The translations under genes and the position numbers were made by a program. A stretch of 64,000 nt of DNA, taken from NCBI RefSeq assembly GCF_027596085.1, contig NC_072450.1:31773676-31837675 (forward strand), read 5' to 3'. Positions 24,400 through 35,700 of this stretch are shown one piece after another. Positions within the stretch are counted from its first letter, which is position 1. Each line of letters starts with the position of its first letter. The notes beneath the pieces were generated by a model. It searched no databases. It had not been told where the DNA came from and saw nothing but the letters and a program-made list of their open reading frames with translations. The DNA is from Anoplopoma fimbria. Its lineage: Eukaryota > Chordata > Actinopteri > Perciformes > Anoplopomatidae.

Positions 24400-24712
24400 A
24401 CATATTTATTCTAGCAGCTTGCACACTGCATCATTGCACTCGTATCTACATTTCACTGTCATTGTTTTTTGTGTTTTTGTGTATATAATAATAATAATAA
24501 TTTATTCGCACATATATTGTATTTGTGCATTTTTATTTACATGTTGTACATAATAGTTAAATGTTTACCCTTTGTTCCTCTTGGATCTCCTTGTATTTTT
24601 ATTTTGTTTTATTTGTCTGTTTCTTTGTATTAGTGAGCGTAAGAAACCGTAATTCAAATTCCTTGTATGTTTACGCATACATGGCCAATAAAGCTGATTC
24701 TGATTCTAATGC
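24400..24712 (+). repeat. LINE-like 3' tail with GATTCT repeats
   Basis: It ends with AATTCCTTGTATGTTTACGC, then CATGGCCAATAAAGCTGATT, then a short GATTCT run. This is the usual form of a 3' end of a teleost non-LTR element. The upstream GCATCATTGCACTCGTA block fits its 3' untranslated part. The 74-codon frame over it is not a gene. It is 5' truncated. Confidence 0.55.
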
Positions 24713-25227
24713 AAGTAATCAACTGGGGGATTTGCAGTTAGTTAGTTTAACTCTGTTCCCCTGTCATGTCTTCAAAAAGTATTGAATTTTGATATACAGA
24801 TATCCAAGCAGTTTTCTCAAAATGAAAATCCAGATATCTCCTTTTCAGTAGCACGGAGGTCTTTACAAAGGGGCTTGTTCATATAAGATTCATAGAATGA
24901 TTTCAATATTTCATATCTTAAAAACATATCAAAGAATATTGTTTCTGGCTGTTGACATTATTTTCTGATTAATGGAGTGATATAAATAGATATCCAAATT
25001 GTCCTCTTTGACTTTAATATGTCTACAAACAGAAACAATAATTTCAACCAGGTTTTTTTCCAGTGTTCTTGTTATGGAAAGAAATGCTAATCAGCACATA
25101 AGTAAGATAAGATAAGGTAATAGCACATTTGCGTATTTAAACATACATTTCAGAAACCTGTTTTACAAAAATAATCAACGGGGGAAGTTTAATGGTGATT
25201 ATTTAGTCGTTACATTTTACATATCCG
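24713..25227. other. non-coding stretch
   Basis: No gene seen. The GATAAGATAAGG word near 25105 resembles the repeat at 1590 but is too short to assign. Confidence 0.5.
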
Positions 25228-25395
25228 CTAAATGGTAAATGGGCTGCATTTATATATCGCTGTTGTAGTCTTATGATCACTTCAAGTGCTCTACAACCCA
25301 TCAAACACACATTTTCATACACTGATGGCAGAGGCTGTCATGCAAGGTGCCACCTTCACATCAGGAGTGTGGGGTTCAGACACACTTCAGAGCCA
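25228..25395 (+). repeat. common fish repeat (GCATTTATATATCGCTG type)
   Basis: AAATGGGCTGCATTTATATA, CACTTCAAGTGCTCTACAAC, TGATGGCAGAGGCTGTCATG and CAAGGTGCCACC occur in the order known from an abundant teleost dispersed repeat. It ends early, so the copy is truncated. Confidence 0.6.
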
Positions 25396-25539
25396 TCTCT
25401 GTAATAAACATATATACTGTCTACATCTGATAATTGAATATAAGATCTAAACATTTCAGGACTGGTCTCTAGTCACTGTTGCTATTTTAAAAGATACTTC
25501 CTTGAAGGGTAACATACTGTGGTATATTTTCAGGTCTTG

Positions 25540-25857
25540 CACAATACAGCGAAGGCCCCAAGTGTCTTTGTCCTTATATGGGAAGAAGATGTGCAGGATA
25601 CCAGGGGCTGTAGGGTAGATGTTTAGATTGACGGAGCCCCATACATGGTCTGGACTTCAGCCCAAATGTGAATAACATGCACCCTATATAAGGAGGTTTA
25701 AGAGCCCGAAAAGTAGGGAACTCACAGATTCGACTCGAGACCTCCGGGCGCTCTAGACGTCCGTCATGACATGTGTTGCTTGTTTGTAATAAACTTTATT
25801 ATACCAGCAAGAACAGTGTCCGCGGAGCATCCTTCCTCATCACTTCAACAGCACTGT
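25540..25857 (+). mobile_element. probable solo LTR with TATA box and polyA signal
   Basis: A CTATATAAGG TATA box lies at 25684-25693. A transcribed-region-like GC-rich segment follows, with AATAAA at 25788-25793 and an end near CTTCAACA at 25857. Promoter, start region and polyA signal in about 170 bases is the layout of a retrotransposon LTR. No internal coding region follows, so it would be a solo LTR or a fragment. The left end and target duplication are not identified, so the family is open. Confidence 0.5.
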
Positions 25858-27959
25858 CGCATGAAAGATACGACAATACTAACATCTTGGTCTCAGTTGT
25901 GATCCCTTTCTCTCCCATCAGCTCTGGATCATAGAACATATCCCAGAAATGCTTAATTAAATATTTCTGGGAACCCTGAGATGAAATTTGCTACAGCTGT
26001 AATACAGTAAATCATAATTCTACTACCACTGTTTTACTGTAGCAGCTTTACATGGATGCTGTTTGACAGTTGGTGGTCAGTCTTGGCAGACACAGTTTTT
26101 TTTTTTTGTTTGAGTCAGCAGGATAATATATTTTATCAGTCTAAAGAAGAGGGGCAGAAGAAAGAGATGTCTGATAGAAGTGATATTTTGTACATCAGTT
26201 TAACTCTGTATGCAGTTTGCTGTATAGGGAGCCACCGTGCGTCAGTGCGAGATGTTGAGGAGCTCTGACCAAGCTGCGTTATTTGACACAAGGTAAATGC
26301 TAATAATGCTAAACTGTTTGCTAACAAAATCATTGTATTAACTATAAAAGGCCATAATGTGTCAGTCTTATTAACAGCTTGTTGTGCTGGCCCACAAGTG
26401 TCCCATCAATACATGCGATTGGTTGGTTGACGCTGGTTTTTTTCCCCGTCTACTGGGATTGATAGTCTGACTGATTCCCTCCCCTCTAACAGACAGCCAA
26501 CAATGACATAGCCATTTAGCTCCAGCGCTGCCACTTCCAATCAAAAACTCTCACACACACACACACACACACTGGAAACAGAAACCGAACATTCAGAAGC
26601 ATCTGTCGAGTGCTCCTCATAAAGATGACTTTGCCACAAGGGGGATTTGTGGTTGAAAGTTGAAACTTTATGAGATCAGTAATGTCAGGGACTGTCAATA
26701 ACATCTTGCTTACACGTATCGATATGCTGACAACCCAAAGAATGGCTTGTTTGTCCAGAGGCTTACTACAAATCGATACCCTCGTCTAAGTTCAGAGGCA
26801 TTATGTTCGCTGGCCGTCACGGGACTTAATGATGTGTTGCCGCGCGGCCATATCAAAATGCATTTCCTCTCGGGTTTTAGCTGTTAGCAGCGTGACCGTG
26901 GTTAGACCTATACAGTCATACCTGCAGCACCTGTGTTTTAAGGTGGATTAATTTACGGTCTGCAAATTAAATCAATCAGTCCGCTGGCTCATCTGACATA
27001 AACCTGCTTTTGTATCCAGATAATCTCGGATGGAAGCACAAAACCCCCCTTACCTGGAAATGGTTACAAAATCTATATGTAACTGATGTCCCTGATGTTT
27101 GCTGAAAGCCCTGGTTTTATTTTTCCATGCAGCCATTTTTCTCCAGATATCCTCAACAAAAGTTTTAAATGAACTATTGATCAGGGCATTTGTTTCCACA
27201 CACATTGATCTTTGTGGTAAAGACTGTTTTGTAGAGCATTTTCTAAGACTGTTTTTTAAGAATGTTTTCTAAGAGCGTAAATCTCGACCCAAGTTTCCTC
27301 AAGCAGCACTTAAGAGCGGGTGTAGAGACATCACTGGGATCATTGCTGTCTCGGGGATGGCAGCTTTACAGTACACGGCCAGAGGACAACACAAACCGGA
27401 GGATTCTGTTCATTCCTTTGTGAAATTAGTTTTAATTAAAGCACCAGCATGCATTTTACATTAAAGGTGGCTTAACTTAAAGATGCAATTAAATGTTCCA
27501 AGAACAAAAACACAATTCAGTGAAACGTTTAGTCAGCTGTTCCTCCTGCAGGTTCCAGAGCTTCTTACCTCAGCCCGGTTTTGCTTTACTATTTGGCTAC
27601 TATTTTGTCTTCCAATGAATCACGTCCTCCAATAACAGCTGAGATTGACGGGAAACTGAGTTCAGTAGGTCGAACATGTGATGACTGATAACAGATGACA
27701 GATAAAAACCAAATACTATTTAGCTTCATTATACAGTAATAGGCATGATTTTCCTATTTTGCCATGTGGTAAAGCTGAAATCCGTTTTTCACAGGTAATG
27801 ACATTAAAACGTCTTGGTGGAGTATTGTAATTGTGGCTTTTGATTGGACTCAATTTATATAAATAAACCATTAAAATGTTATATTTTATATTTAAAGGGG
27901 GTTGGGGCTTTCAATGGGAAAAAAATGTGAGGAATAAATGGGTAATTTGCATGTTAAAG
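25858..27959. other. mostly unique non-coding stretch
   Basis: A (CA)n of 11 units lies at 26551-26572. A piece of the hairpin-type repeat (CGTGCGTCAGTGCGAGA) lies near 26236. Islands near 26930-27000 and 27420-27480 contain many ATTAAT and AATTAA cores. No gene recognised. Confidence 0.5.
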
Positions 27960-28420
27960 GGCGGGTCCATCTAAGTTCTGTAATGTTTTTTTTTATTTAT
28001 TTTTTTTAAATGCCACCAGGGTAAGCTAATCAATAAGGTTATGAATATTGTAGGAGCTAGCACTAGCTGAGTCAAAGTTGGCACTGTTCAATTTTGAATG
28101 AACTGAAAGGGTTCATTTAGATTTATATTGCTCTGGTGATGGAGCAATATAACGGCTTCACTTACCCTTGCCAAAGGGCTGTGGATGGGAGCAGCACAAA
28201 AACGTATTCTAGCCACCTAAAAAAGGCCTACGTAAAACAGTCTATGCAGTTTAGGTGAATACACTTTATAGAGAGTGAATGTTTTCAAAGCGTTACATTG
28301 TCAGCAGACAACCCTTTCTGATGGGGAACTGAAGCCATTTTTTTGCCTCTTAAAAGCCACCATACTCCATTCACAAAAATTGTAATTTAACCTCTCATAA
28401 CACAGGAGTTGCTGGTCTGC
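27960..28420. repeat. probable dispersed fish element
   Basis: Blocks such as GAAGCCATTTTTTTGCCTCT, TTAAAAGCCACCATACTCCA and CAGGAGTTGCTGGTCTGC are familiar from teleost repeats. A perfect 10-bp hairpin (TATATTGCTC / GAGCAATATA) lies at 28124-28151. The boundaries are guessed. Confidence 0.4.
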
Positions 28421-28544
28421 TTGGGGAAATAGCATTAATACATATATATAGGTAAATGTAAATTGAAAAAAGCTTGTGTTGAAGTGTTCTTGTGTGTTGA
28501 AAGTGCTGTATGAGTTGTTTCAGTATTGTTTTGACTGGCATTAT

Positions 28545-29628
28545 TCCTACGCAGTGGCAGAAGTCTGTTATTAAACCTATTCTTAAATCTTCAAAAAAAT
28601 GACCCAAAGCTTCCTCTCAGCTATAGGGGTATAAGCCTTATTAGCTCTGTATGTAAATTATATTCCTCACTTTTACATGGCAGACTTGTAAATCACCTTG
28701 ACAGGACAGGTTTTCTTGCGGACGAGCAAAATGGATTTAGAAAAGCCAGAGCATGTGTTGATCATATATATGTAGTCACTTCCATTATACGTGCAAGGAT
28801 TAAGGAGAAGAGGTCTACATTTGTTTGCTTTATTAATTTCCAGAAGGCATTTGACTGGATTAATAGGGAACTTCTTGAATATAAGTTATTAGATTCTGGT
28901 GTAAACGGGAAGTTTTATTTTTGCCTTAAAGTCCCTTTATCAAGCACCTGTTGCTCATGTTCAAGTGAATGAATATACAACTGGATGGTTTTTCCCAACA
29001 ATTTGGTGTGAAGCAAGGAGATGTTTTGTCTCCAACATTGTTTTCCATTAATATTAATGATTTAGCTCTACAAATTAAAGCTTCTAATTTGGGGGTCAAA
29101 GCAGATGATCAGACAGTGGGCATATTATTATATGCTGATGATGTAGTTTTACTTGCTGAACAAGAAAAAGATCTGCAGATTATGCTGAACATTGTTGTGG
29201 AGTGGTGCTGGAAATGGAGGCTAGTGGTAAACCAAGACAAAACACGAATAGTACATTTTAGACACAAATCATTACAGAGAAGTTCAGTTGTTTTTAGCTT
29301 TGGTTCAACAGTACTATCTTACTCTGAACAGTATAAATACCTTGGCATTACTCTCGATGAGCACATGGCATTTAAAGAAGCTGTCAATGTTCTAGCTCAG
29401 TCAGCGGGAAGAGCACTAGGATCTGTACTGAACAAAGTTAAACATTGTGGTAATTTAGGATTTCATACATATACACAACTATATAACTCATGTGTATGTC
29501 CTGTGTCTGACTATGTTTCCGGTGTTTGGGGTTTTGGTGAGCACACAAGTTGCAACACTGTGCACCACAGAGCGATTAGATCATTCTTGGGAGTTAAAAA
29601 ATCAACATCAGTTTTTCTTCCTTTTTGA
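28545..29628 (+). pseudogene. LINE reverse transcriptase domain
   Basis: From about 28545 a frame reads IIPTQWQKSVIKPILKS, then YRGISLISSVCKLYSS, then LADEQNGFRKARACVDHIY, then FVCFINFQKAFDW. These are RT blocks 1 to 3 of non-LTR elements. A frameshift near 28925-28975 moves to a 219-codon open frame (28969-29628) that reads GVKQGDVLSPTLFSININDL and then LLYADDVVLLAE, with the catalytic YADD near 29133. NQDKTRIVHFR and YKYLGITLDE follow. The frame ends abruptly at FLGVKKSTSVFLPF, where the later insertion begins. It copied element RNA at a nicked target. Confidence 0.92.
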
Positions 29629-29640
29629 TAGCGCTTATAG

Positions 29641-30670
29641 TTAGGGCTGGTTCAGGTTCGCCTTGGTCCAGCCCCTAGATATGCTGCTATATGCCTTGAC
29701 AGCCGGGGGACTACTTAGAATACACTGAGCTCCTCTCTCCTCTTCTCTCCCTCCATCTTTATGTATTAATCTCCTATTTATGCACATTACTGATTTTGCT
29801 TCTTCCCTGGAGTTCTTGTGCTTTCTCGCCTCACAGGTTCCCAAGAATCGGGGTTATATTTGGACTGTCATCGTGCCACCTACTGAGGCCCTGCTGACAC
29901 CCATTACTACTACCACTATCATTATTAGTCACATTACTATTATTATTGCCTGTACTATTACGCTTATTGACTTGCTTGTACCCTGGAGTCTTTGTGCTTT
30001 CTCGCTTCGCAGGCTTCTATAAATCGTGGCTGTACCTGGACCGTGGATGTGCATCCTGCTACGGCCCTGCTGACACCGACTGCTACCACCATTATTATTA
30101 TTACTAGTCACATTACTATTACTATTACCTGTACCATTAAGCATTTTAGCTTTACTTCCACCCTGAAGCCCTTTTGCTTTCTCGTTCTGCAGGTTTCCAT
30201 GAATCGTTGTGGTACCTGGACCGTAGTCGTGCCTCCTGCTGTGAGCCGACTGACACCCACTGCTACTTCCATTATTATTATTATTAATCACATTACTATC
30301 CCTATTTTCAAAATTATAATTCTACTGTAATAATTGCTGCTGTTATTATAAGTAGTCTTATTATATGAATCATTTATGTCATATACATTGAATGTGTTGT
30401 ATCTAAGAACTGTTATGCTGCTCATTCTGTACACATGACATCTATTGCATTCTGTCCATCCTGGGAGAAGGATCCCTCCTCTGTCGTTCTCCCAGAGGTT
30501 TCTTCCTTTTTTCTCCCTGTTAAAGGGGTTTTTTAGGGGAGTTTTTCCTGTGCCGATGTGAGGGAAGGACAGAGGATGTCGCATGTGCACAGATTGTAAA
30601 GCCCTCTGAGGCAAATTTGTAATTTGTGATTCTGGGCTATACAAAATAAACTGAATTGAATTGAATTGAA
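29641..30670 (+). mobile_element. retroelement 3' region inserted in the LINE
   Basis: It begins near TTAGGGCTGGTTCAGGTTCG and ends with TTGTAAAGCCCTCTGAGGC, GGGCTATACAAAATAAACTG and a short (AATTG)n tail. The last 80 bases are repeated at 56170-56249. The block GGGAGAAGGATCCCTCCTCT followed by TTTTCCTGTGCCGATG is common in fish genomes. No reverse transcriptase lies in it, so it is the 3' untranslated part of a truncated LINE or a SINE-like relative. Confidence 0.65.
29805..30300 (+). repeat. three tandem units of about 178 bp
   Basis: Units start at 29805, 29981 and 30161 with CCCTGGAG/CCCTGAAG, giving periods of 176 and 180. Each has TGTGCTTTCTCGC or TTTGCTTTCTCG, an AGG pyrimidine step, TGGAC(C)GT and CACATTACTAT in order. 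Copies differ by about a fifth by eye. Open frames over them on both strands are artefacts of the tandem array. Confidence 0.8.
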
Positions 30671-30814
30671 CTTACAAAAAATATATTTCATTGGGACATT
30701 TTGCATGGCCATCCATGGGCTAAGGGTTTGAAATCTCTGTTTTATATGATTGACCTGTCTTTCATTTTTCAGAACAGGTTACTTATATATTAGGACCAAA
30801 CTGTCAGTTGACAT

Positions 30815-31230
30815 ATGGTGTAATCCAAAGTTACGAACTTATTGTCTCATAAAGAATAACTTTAATTCAGAACTTTAAGTTAAGTACAACTTAAACAAAA
30901 GACAAAGATCCCTATGTGCACAGTTACGCTCAGGAACATTAGCATTAGCCCTAGAGACCGGGAGGTTTCATTCCACTCCAGAGGAGGACAGAATCTGTTT
31001 GTTGTGTGAGCTCGGGGAAATTGAAAATGAGGTTTGTTTTACTGTCCTGTCTACGAGGACATAAGGGATGTCCTCTTCAGTAAAATGACAAACCATTTAT
31101 GTTGATTTCTTTTGGCTGGATGATTATGAAAAACTTGAGTTGTGTTTTAGGAAAGGAACCTTCTATGTAGCAGATTTTATTTGCCAGGCCTGGGAGAGAA
31201 GGCAGAATGTTTTGTTTAAGATTGAGCGGT
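30815..31230 (+). pseudogene. LINE C-terminal domain, separated from its RT
   Basis: A frame reads PKLRTYCLIKNNF near 30830, then SLCAQLRSGTLALALETGRF at about 30912-30970. DRICLLCELGEIENEV follows, with the paired Cys of the zinc-finger-like tail. Near 31100 it continues FFWLDDYEKLELCF and ends QAWERRQNVLFKIER with a stop near 31230. This is the region after the RT of the same LINE type. One frameshift and stops lie between 31040 and 31090. Confidence 0.8.
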
Positions 31231-31352
31231 GAAGCATTTTGTAATCAAATGTGACCTGATGAGATGTGGATCCACTGCAGCTGTATTGTTGGTGTCTTGT
31301 AAACCCATGAGGGTTGGGCACGTTTTTGTGCATGACACGAAAAAAAAAAAAA

Positions 31353-31447
<95 letters not shown>

Positions 31448-31458
31448 ATATATATATA
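31353..31458. repeat. (TATC)n microsatellite ending in (TA)n
   Basis: About 23 TATC units at 31353-31445 follow directly on the LINE A-run, then TA units to 31458. The LINE tail probably seeded it. The final TA is the target of the next transposon. Confidence 0.95.
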
Positions 31459-32975
31459 CAGCGGTTCATTAAGTATTGAACACGTCACCATTTTTCTCAG
31501 TAAATATATTTCTAAAGGTGCTATTGACATGAAATTTTCACCAGATGTCGGTAACAACCCACATAATCCATACATACAAAGAAAACCAAACATTTTGTGT
31601 AATAAAATGGAATGACACAGGGAAGAAGTATTGAACACATGAAGAAAGGGAGGTGCAAAAAGGCATGGAAAGCCAAGACACCAGCTGAAATCTATCAGTA
31701 ATTAGAAAGCAATCCTGCCACTTGTCAGTGCAAATTAATATCAGCTGGTTCAGTCCCAACTGATGGCCTATAAAAAGGTGACTCATTACCAAGGTGTCAC
31801 ACAAGAAACATCTCATGATGGGTAAAAGCAAAGAGCTCTCTCAAGACCTTCGCAACCTTATTGTTGCAAAACATACTGATGGCATTGGTTACAGAAGGAT
31901 TTCTAAACTTCTGAATGTTCCGGCGAGCACTCTTGGGGCCATAAGTGAAAACAATTATCAGAAGAGTTGTCCAAGAGCCAAGGACCACTTGTGGAGAGCT
32001 TCAGAAAGACCTGGAATTAGCAGGTACAATTGTTTCAAAGAAAACAATAAGTAATGCACTCAACCGCCGTGGCCTGTATGCACGCTCACCACGCAAGACT
32101 CCATTGCTGAAGAAAAAGCATGTTGAAGCTCGTTTTAAGTTTGCTGCACAACATTTAGACAAGCCTGTGAAATACTGGGAGAATATAGTCTGGTCAGATG
32201 AGACCAAAACTCTTTGGATGCCATAATACACACCATGTTTGGGGGTCAAATGGCACTGCACATCACCCCAAAAACACCATACCAACAGTGAAGTTTGGAG
32301 GTGGGAACATCATGGTGTGGGGCTGTTTTTCAGCATACGGCACTGGCAAACTTCATATAATTGAAGGAAGGATGAATGGAAAAATGTACCGAGACATTCT
32401 TGATAAAAATCTGCTGCCATCTACCAGGATGATGAAGATGAAACGAGGGTGGACATTTCAGCAAGACAATGATCCCAAACACGCAGCCAAGGAAACTCTC
32501 AATTGGTTTCAGAGAAAGTAAATAAAGCTGCTAGAATGGCCCAGCCAATCACCTGACTTGAATCCAATAGAAAATCTATGGAAATAACTAAAGATCCGAG
32601 TTCATAGAAGAGGCTCAAGGAACCTTCAAGATTTGAAGACTGTTTGTGTGGAAGAATGGGACAAAATCACACCTGAGCAACGCATGCGACTAGTTTCTCC
32701 ATACAGGAGGCGCCTTGAAGCTGTCATTACAAACAAAGGCTTTTGTACCAAGTATTAAATAAATTTCAGTAAGCGTGTTCAATACTTTTTCCCTGTGTCA
32801 TTCCATTTTTATTACACAAAGCTTGATTTCTGAACGTATTTGTTTGGTTTTCTTTGTATGTATGGATTACTTGGATTGTTTCCGACATCTGGTGAAAATT
32901 TCATGTCAATAGCACCTTTAGAAATATATTTACTGAGAAAAATGGTGACGTGTTCAATACTTATTTTACCTGCTG
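31459..32975 (+). mobile_element. Tc1-like transposon, 1517 bp, full length ends
   Basis: The element starts CAGCGGTTCATTAAGTATTG and ends as its inverted form (CAATACTTATTTTACCTGCTG). It is flanked by TA at 31457-31458 and 32976-32977, the normal Tc1 target duplication. The inverted repeats are about 180 bases (31459-31638) and 201 bases (32775-32975). The left one lacks about 20 bases present in the right one. The internal gene is broken, but most of its text is well preserved, suggesting recent insertion compared with the copy at 5952. Confidence 0.95.
31818..32758 (+). pseudogene. Tc1-like transposase pseudogene
   Basis: The start codon at 31818 opens MGKSKELSQDLRNLIVAKHT, the first helix-turn-helix. 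After LNVPASTLGAISEN the frame shifts at about 31945, where roughly 85-90 bases of the usual DNA-binding region appear to be missing. The second frame (31945-32226) runs to IVWSDETK with the first catalytic Asp near 32195, then a short deletion shifts the frame. The third frame reads [27 protein letters not shown] with the second Asp near 32465, WPSQSPDLNPIENLWK with the Glu near 32565, and ends at the TAA at 32756. Two in-frame stops (after NWFQRK and after ENLWK) break this last part. The DDE residues remain but no active enzyme can be made. Confidence 0.93.
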
Positions 32976-32977
32976 TA

Positions 32978-35149
32978 TTAAATTACGGCTACTGGTTTAA
33001 AAATACTGCAGATTATTTAAAAATGTAAGGACTAACTGGCCACTTATTTGACCAAGATGAAACAAGCATGTGTCAGTTTATTCTGAACGAGCAGTCCATT
33101 AAACTACCCTTCTAGTATACCTTTACCTATAAGGCAACATCTTCCCGCGTGTGGAAATATGAGGAAAACGACATAATTTGATTTCCCACACACAAAAATG
33201 AAATGTTTAAGATGATGTATATATTGCGAAAGGAAGTTTGCCTATCAATCTCATTTCTGCAAGACAAATATATGTTCAATTTCACCGTGGACAGCAGAGA
33301 TGCATTTAAATGTCAGATTTGAGTGAAATCAGACCAGAGAACAGAGTCTGGTGCATGCAAATGCCTACGTTAAAAAAAAGATGACATTGATATGGTTTTA
33401 TTCTAATATTCAGCAGGTCACAATATCAATGCAAGCTTCATTAAATCTATGACAAAACGTCAGCAGGCACTATCCAAACGCATCCCATTCCTCTCACATA
33501 TCCCAGGTAGTGTTTTATCTTGATCTAAACACATGCCAGAATTAGCCGAGAGTGTCACGGACAGATATTATTCCCTGTCACAGGTTTCGCGGCTAGCTTT
33601 CAGACTTAATTACACAACTATGAACTTCCATGTTAGAAAGCTCAACACCATGTCAAGTTTAAAACTCATCCACCATCGTGGCAGAAAGGCTCGGAGAGCG
33701 ACGGAACAACAAAAGGGAAGGAAGGAAGCGGAGAGAATGAAAGAGAGGAGGAAGGGAGGGAGAGAATGAAAAAAAAAGTGTCTCTCCACGGATGGCTTGT
33801 CATCTGAGGTGAGACTGAACAGAACAGAGGTAAACAATGGATGTTTGGTAAAAGGCAGAAGCAGTCAGTCAGGCAGTAATAAAAAAAGGAAAAAAGAGGG
33901 GAAAAAAATAAAAAACAGCCTCAAGTCTTTCTGAAGGGAAGCTGCCAGACTCCATTTGTCTGAGCATGCAGCACACTCTGTCACCTGCCATAACTACCCA
34001 TCAGCCCGCTGGATTCTCTCAGCCCCAGCCATCCTCTGAAGTTATGTGGAGCTCTGTGCGAACTTCCACACGCCGCTCGCACGTGTGTGTATGTATCCGT
34101 GCGTATATGTGTGTCCGTGCGCCACCTGTCACATGGTCCGTGCTGGTGTGTGTGGTTGTGTGCTTGTTTTGAAGTGTGTGAGAGAGACGCAGGTACTGAT
34201 ACCACATGACAGTCTTGACTGTGCTGCAGCGCCCCGAGTGTGGACCGGCTAAGGTGACTTGGCCAACGCAAGGCTTCTGTCCGGGGCTTATCTAGACCTT
34301 GGCTTCCATCTTTCTCTGAGACAGGAAACGTTTTCCTCCTGTGAAGAGCAAGATATTAAATAAACTGTGCACTACACACAAAAGCAAAATAATAAAAGTC
34401 GGCGTTTTGGGATCACCACTGTGGTGTCACACTCCATCATTTAGTGAAATGAGTATTTAGATGCCCAGAGTACATTTGTATCGACCTAATTAGGAAGCAT
34501 TCACGTTGAATACTTGCAAACTGTGTCACATTCACTGTCAGCGTATTTCATTCGTTTTTTCTTCTCATATCAGCTCCTTGGAGCTAAAGCAATATTAATG
34601 TTTTAATGGTTGAGTTCAGGCAACTCACACCTTGGTTTAAGTTATCATCGTCAAGATGTCTAACTCATATTGTTTTAATTAAGGATTCAGTCAATAAGTG
34701 ACATTTTTCAATGATGACATGAGCAACTGCGTTCTCATTTCATGTGCACACAGAACTTTTCCACAGAAACAGCACGGCAGTGAAGTTGGTTACCTCTGCC
34801 GTCAGTTTTATTGCAATCGCAATCATTGCTAACATCTTTAACAAATGCGTTTTCTGTGACTGCTTCACAGTAAAAGCCACTGCACGGTCGGCCAGCTGAA
34901 TGCCTTCAATGTGGATCAGCAGCGATAGAAAATGCTTAGCACGACTCTGATACGCTGTAAAACGAGTGAAAGTAAACAGTGTGGCTTGTATCAATAGGAT
35001 GAGATTCCAAACAGTAACCCTAGATTGCATTCTGCGTCGCTGCCCTGTGAATGTGAAGCTAATTTAAGACGTGATCTCATACATACTCGTCATCTCTTGT
35101 GAAGCCAGGGGGATCCTTTTGCGTAGTATCTTGATACTTGATGTTTGGG
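32978..35149. other. non-coding stretch with purine-rich tract
   Basis: GA-rich sequence lies at 33700-33780 and 33880-33915. A GT-rich degenerate tract lies at 34080-34170. No gene recognised. The mirrored frames at 33966-34271 run over the GT tract. Confidence 0.5.
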
Positions 35150-35300
35150 GTTATGAAACAGTGGCGGTTATGTTTAAGCAACAAATTCACTTCGATAGGG
35201 TAAGGACAAACATCATGGTTTGACTTAATAAACTAAGTAACCTTGTCATGTAACATAGGCTATGGATAATGTCATTGATTATGCCATGTGACAGACCGTC
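35150..35300 (+). repeat. degenerate copy of the TTTAGGCAACAAAACCACT repeat
   Basis: GGTTATGTTTAAGCAACAAATTC followed by a GGTAAGGACAAACATCATGG block and a CATGTAACATAGG block parallels 4360-4640 and 19965-20165, with more mutations. Confidence 0.45.
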
Positions 35301-35309
35301 ACTGTCATG

Positions 35310-35700
35310 ATCCTAGGGCTTGTGTGATCTGTTTTATTTTGAAAAGTTCCTCTCCTTAAGTTTGGTTTTGCTTCCTGCCTTTGTCCTTTCATCCCCTGTT
35401 TTATACCACACCTGTTTGATTAGTCGATTGGCCTCCTGTGCCTTTAGTCCGTGTGTTTCCCTGTTCCAGTGTCAGGTCTTCTGCCTTTTTTGCTGGTGTC
35501 TACGTTCCTGCCTTGCTCCTTGACTTCAGTTTCTCCCCAGTGTCAAGCATTCTTAGTTTTTTTGGCTTATCTCCTGTTAGCTGCCTGTTTTTTTTTTTAC
35601 CTCCAATTGTCATAACTTTTTCTATTAAATCATTGTACTTTACATACTGCCACCTCAAACCTTCATCTGCTTTGCAGGAATGGCACACTCTTCCAAAATT
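35310..35700 (+). repeat. pyrimidine-rich dispersed repeat, related to 48530-48730
   Basis: TTGGTTTTGCTTCCTGCCTT and CACACCTGTTTGATTAGTC are matched at 48533-48598 by TTGGTTTTACTTCCTGTCTT and ACACCTGTGTTTCATTAGTC. The remainder follows the same order with CCAGTGT words. The frames here are read-throughs. Confidence 0.5.

Larger units (their letters stand above)
28440..31352 (+). mobile_element. LINE interrupted by another retroelement
   Basis: Reverse transcriptase coding sequence runs from about 28545 to 29628. The C-terminal domain is found at 30815-31230, followed by a 3' region ending in a run of 13 A at 31340-31352. The two halves belong to one protein in order, and a separate element at 29641-30670 lies between them. 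No endonuclease part is seen upstream, so the copy is 5' truncated as usual for LINEs. Stops and frameshifts make it non-functional. I do not assign a clade. Confidence 0.8.

Noticed and set aside
29929..30330. 120- and 112-codon frames on opposite strands
   Set aside because: Both are readings of the three tandem units in the retroelement 3' region.
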